8,721 nucleotides of DNA from JBOFDP01 sp051647125 (GTDB lineage Bacteria; Bacteroidota; Bacteroidia; Chitinophagales; Chitinophagaceae). The notes below the pieces were generated by a model. That model saw only the letters and a program-made list of their open reading frames with translations. It was not told the origin of the DNA and searched no databases. Positions 6,583-8,721 of the stretch are shown in pieces (within the stretch, counting starts at the first letter, position 1; each line of letters begins with the position of its first letter). A program made the position numbers and the translations under genes. Location: NCBI GenBank assembly GCA_051647125.1, contig JBOFDP010000039.1, positions 1-8,721 on the forward strand, read 5' to 3'.

Positions 6583-7665
6583 ATGTCTATACTAAATGCG
6601 GAAAATATTGCTTTTCTAAAAAAATATATCAATACGCCTATGCCTGTAGGGTTTGAATATTGGGGGCAGGTAAAATGGATAGAATATGTGCGTGAATATG
6701 CCGATGAAGTATTTACGGATGTTTATGGCACAGCGGTTGCCATCAAAAATAAAGATAAGCATTTTAAAGTAGTTCTTGAAGCTCATGCTGATGAAATTAG
6801 TTGGTTTGTAAATTATATCGATGCTAAAGGCTTGTTGTATTTGCAACGCAATGGTGGCGTAGATCCTCAAATAGCTCCTTCTCAACGGGTGTTGGTACAT
6901 GGAAAAAAAGGAGCAGTAAAAGCGGTGTTTGGCTGGCCTGCTATACATACTCGTAATGGAGAAAATCGTAATCTTGAAACTAAACAAGAAAATCTTTTTT
7001 TAGATTGTGGTGGAAATAGCAAACAAGAGGTAGAAAAAATGGGTATTCAAGTAGGATCTGTGGTTACCTATCAAGAGGGTTTTGATGAGTTGCAAAATGG
7101 ATATCTTGTAGGTCGTGCTTTTGATAATAGAATAGGGGGGTTTATGATAGCTGAAGTACTTAAGATGCTTCATAAAAACAAAGTTAAATTACCCTATTCT
7201 TTGCATATTGTTAATGCAGTACAAGAAGAAATAGGCTTGCGTGGATCAGAAATGATAGCAAGGCGTATAAAACCCAATGTGGCTATTGTAACCGATGTAA
7301 CACATGATACAACAACCCCTACTATTAATCAAAAAATAGAAGGGGATAAGCAATGTAAAAAAGGACCAGCTATTACTTACGGACCAGCAGTGCATCATAA
7401 ACTTAATCGTTTCATAGATGAGGTTGCCAAAGCAAATAAAATACCACTTCAGTATAGTACGGTTTCTCGTAGTACAGGTACAGATACAGATTCTTTTACA
7501 TACGCTAATGAAGGGTGCCCTTCAGCACTTATTAGTATACCTCTAAAATATATGCATACTACCGTAGAGATGATACACAAAAATGATGTAGAAAATACTA
7601 TTCAGCTGATGTATGAAGTATTGTGTGCTTTGAAGCCTACTACCTCTTTGAGATATTTTAACTAA
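6583..7665 (+). CDS. M42 family metallopeptidase (glutamyl aminopeptidase-like)
   Basis: Cytosolic di-zinc aminopeptidase of the M42 family, which removes N-terminal residues from short peptides and usually forms large tetrahedral complexes. All expected metal and catalytic residues are visible in the 360 aa: H68 and D70 (EAHADEISW), bridging D181 (GRAFDNRIGG), E215 and E216 (VQEEIGLRG), D238 (VTDVTHD) and H325 (KYMHTT). Residues about 75-165 form the inserted PA-like barrel domain, with GWPAIHTRNGENR (117-129). The N-terminal phrase PVGFE (21-25) replaces the commoner SPTGFE. Older annotations call such proteins endoglucanase M or FrvX; the motifs support a peptidase, not a glucanase. It is a single-gene unit with its own promoter and overlaps the convergent lipB by 8 bp. 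The peptide preference cannot be read from the sequence. Confidence 0.95.
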   Translation: MSILNAENIAFLKKYINTPMPVGFEYWGQVKWIEYVREYADEVFTDVYGTAVAIKNKDKHFKVVLEAHADEISWFVNYIDAKGLLYLQRNGGVDPQIAPSQRVLVHGKKGAVKAVFGWPAIHTRNGENRNLETKQENLFLDCGGNSKQEVEKMGIQVGSVVTYQEGFDELQNGYLVGRAFDNRIGGFMIAEVLKMLHKNKVKLPYSLHIVNAVQEEIGLRGSEMIARRIKPNVAIVTDVTHDTTTPTINQKIEGDKQCKKGPAITYGPAVHHKLNRFIDEVAKANKIPLQYSTVSRSTGTDTDSFTYANEGCPSALISIPLKYMHTTVEMIHKNDVENTIQLMYEVLCALKPTTSLRYFN

Positions 7666-8329
7666 AAAAAATATTTTGCATATACCTAATAATGAATGAT
7701 TGTACTTCTATAAGAGGTATTTCTTTTCCTAATTCTTGTTTCATAGAAGCTACTTTCTTATGTTGAATACCGCAGGGAATAATATGTTTAAAATAGCCTA
7801 AATCAACATTTGCATTAAGAGCAAAACCATGCATTGTAATCCAACGGCTACAACGAATACCTATAGCACAAATTTTTCTAGCTTTATGGGGCAAATGAGG
7901 GTCTATCCATACACCAGTTTCTCCTATTGAAGAATTCCCTTTTATGTTATAATGAGCAATAGTTTTGATAATAACTGCTTCTAAATTTCGTAGATATAGT
8001 GAGAGGTCAGTATTGATTTTTTCCAAATCAAAAATAGGATAACCTACAATTTGCCCTATACCATGAAAAGTAATATCGCCACCTCTATTAGTATGTACCA
8101 ATTTAATACCTTGTTGTTGTATTTTTTTTTCTGATAGAAGGAGGTGTTCTATTTTCCCATTTCGTCCTAAAGTATATACGGGAGGATGTTGGCAAAGGAT
8201 GAAATAGTGTTGGGTTTCTTTCCCTTGTAATTTGCATTGTATATTTTGTTGAAAAAGTTGCTCTTGTAAAGTCCAAGCATCTTGATAGTGGATAATACCT
8301 TTTTCTATAACTATAAAAGGAAGAATCAT
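7658..8329 (-). CDS. lipB: Octanoyl-[acyl-carrier-protein]:protein N-octanoyltransferase LipB
   Basis: Moves the octanoyl group from octanoyl-ACP to a lysine of lipoyl domains (2-oxoacid dehydrogenase E2, GcvH); lipoyl synthase then inserts sulfur. The 223 residues are typical in length. Family blocks appear in order: LGRNGKIEHLL (54-64), NRGGDITFHGIGQ (81-93; the usual HGPGQ has I91 for Pro), GVWID (139-143), catalytic lysine K152 in RKICAIGIR, MHGFALN (166-172) and catalytic cysteine C186 in IIPCGI. No lipA lies in the window. The stop overlaps the M42 stop region by 8 bp tail to tail, so neither gene has its own visible terminator. A TAnnTTTG box ends 5 nt before the ATG. Identification is firm. 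Confidence 0.97.
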   Translation of the reverse strand: MILPFIVIEKGIIHYQDAWTLQEQLFQQNIQCKLQGKETQHYFILCQHPPVYTLGRNGKIEHLLLSEKKIQQQGIKLVHTNRGGDITFHGIGQIVGYPIFDLEKINTDLSLYLRNLEAVIIKTIAHYNIKGNSSIGETGVWIDPHLPHKARKICAIGIRCSRWITMHGFALNANVDLGYFKHIIPCGIQHKKVASMKQELGKEIPLIEVQSFIIRYMQNIFFS

Positions 8330-8334
8330 TAGTG

Positions 8335-8342
8335 CAAAGGTA
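8335..8342 (-). promoter_or_regulatory. -7 promoter element of lipB
   Basis: Minus strand TACCTTTG matches TAnnTTTG and is followed by 5 nt (CACTA) before the lipB ATG, so the transcript would be leaderless or nearly so. No TTG lies 17-23 nt upstream. It lies downstream of a terminator (8380-8414), which fits lipB being an independent transcription unit. Confidence 0.55.
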
Positions 8343-8379
8343 AGGAAAACAAAAAATATAGAATAATTTTAAAATTTGG

Positions 8380-8414
8380 AAAAAGAAAAAATATTACCCT
8401 TGTAAGGATAATAT
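8380..8414 (-). terminator. Intrinsic terminator of the right-edge minus-strand gene
   Basis: Read on the minus strand, ATATTATCCT and AGGGTAATAT form a 10-bp stem around the loop TACA, directly followed by a T-rich tail (TTTTTCTTTTT). One pair is U-G; on the plus strand the same position would be a C-A mismatch and a T tail is missing, so the structure is directional. It lies 53 nt after the stop of the partial gene at 8468 and ahead of the lipB promoter, as a gene-end terminator should. Confidence 0.75.
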
Positions 8415-8467
8415 GAAGATATGTAAAGGGAAAAAGTCAACCATAAGATATCTAAACCCAATTTTTT

Positions 8468-8721
8468 TTAAACTTTGTTAAGACTATATGAAATAAAAGA
8501 TTTGTAGGTAAATCCTCTTCTAATGAGGATAACATACAAAAAATTCTTGATACTGAAACTTAGGAAATTTAAAAAGCTGCTAGAAAGTAAAGTATAAATA
8601 TCCATGATAAATGTTTCGTGGGCTTTACTTATTTTATTATCAGCAAGGTATCCTAAAACCTCATTGGCAAATATAAAAGTTATGGTTCCACCATTTTTTA
8701 TCTCTATGGCTATACCAAACC
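8468..8721 (-). CDS. Unidentified protein, C-terminal part (5' end outside window)
   Basis: A minus-strand frame is open from the window edge to a TAA at 8470-8468, giving 84 codons including the stop in very AT-rich DNA. It begins FGIAIEIKNGGTITFIFANEVLGYLADNKISKA, here broken as FGIAIEIKNGG / TITFIFANEVL / GYLADNKISKA. A strand-rich start with a GG turn is followed by a helical, Ser/Phe-rich stretch (LLSSSFLNFLSFSIKNFLYVILI) and a basic tail. I do not recognise the family. The stretch could be amphipathic or a weak membrane segment. That it is a real gene is supported by its length, by GCC, GAG and GGT codons in the first part, and by the directional terminator 53 nt downstream. It is read in the same direction as lipB but is separated from it by that terminator. 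Confidence 0.6.
   Translation of the reverse strand, partial: FGIAIEIKNGGTITFIFANEVLGYLADNKISKAHETFIMDIYTLLSSSFLNFLSFSIKNFLYVILIRRGFTYKSFISYSLNKV

Noticed and set aside
6616..6987. 123-codon open frame on the minus strand
   Set aside because: It is antisense to the metal-binding N-terminal half of the M42 peptidase, and its Phe/Ile/Tyr-rich translation is what the opposite strand of AT-rich coding DNA gives.
7655..7668. 8-bp overlap of the M42 and lipB 3' ends as a sign of frame error
   Set aside because: Both proteins have family-typical lengths and complete motifs; small tail-to-tail overlaps are common in compact genomes.
8120..8132. Long T run inside lipB as a second slippage site
   Set aside because: It encodes the SEKK stretch in frame, and the reading frame with all lipB motifs is continuous on both sides.
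8391..8414. The 24-bp palindrome-like element as an operator for lipB
   Set aside because: Pairing is complete only as minus-strand RNA (U-G pair) and a T tail follows on that strand, which fits a terminator better than a DNA-binding site.
1..8721. Search for tRNA or other RNA genes, CRISPR repeats, insertion sequences, toxin-antitoxin or defence genes
   Set aside because: No cloverleaf-like segment, regularly spaced repeat, transposase motif or terminal repeat pair was seen, and genes fill nearly all of the window; the largest intergenic gap is about 214 bp.

Overview
The window looks like chromosomal DNA of a low-GC member of the Bacteroidota (GC about one third, by eye). Three things point there: the promoter-like octamer TAnnTTTG (the Bacteroidota -7 element) lies close upstream of almost every gene or operon; Shine-Dalgarno sequences are nearly absent; and several proteins have typical Bacteroidota forms, such as Mrp without its CxxC pair, an M42 peptidase with GWPAIHTR, and a large outer-membrane porin. 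The exact lineage cannot be told from this stretch.

Layout. Positions 2-73 hold the last codons of a plus-strand gene. A minus-strand operon follows, transcribed from about 3350 down to 95 in the order mrp (Fe-S carrier P-loop ATPase), aroK (shikimate kinase), rlmN (23S rRNA/tRNA adenosine methyltransferase) and rnhB (RNase HII). A 209-bp divergent promoter region separates it from a plus-strand outer-membrane porin (3554-5047). That porin converges on a minus-strand acyltransferase-3 membrane protein (5226-6368). A second divergent promoter region (6369-6582) then feeds a plus-strand M42 aminopeptidase (6583-7665), which overlaps the convergent lipB (7658-8329) by 8 bp. At the right edge an unrecognised minus-strand gene (from 8468) runs off the window; a good intrinsic terminator at 8380-8414 separates it from lipB.

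The genes are mostly housekeeping: Fe-S cluster handling, aromatic biosynthesis, RNA modification, DNA repair and lipoate attachment. Two envelope genes sit among them. There is no mobile element, CRISPR array, RNA gene or defence cassette that I can see, and no candidate for a new multi-gene system.

The most notable point is aroK. Its only sensible ATG is separated from the reading frame by a run of ten T, one base too few (or two too many) to be in frame. All visible catalytic motifs downstream are intact. This is either a homopolymer sequencing error or a gene that depends on slippage at the T tract. A second pattern is that three TAnnTTTG boxes (mrp, rlmN, lipB) end only 5-6 nt before the start codon, which suggests leaderless or nearly leaderless mRNAs.
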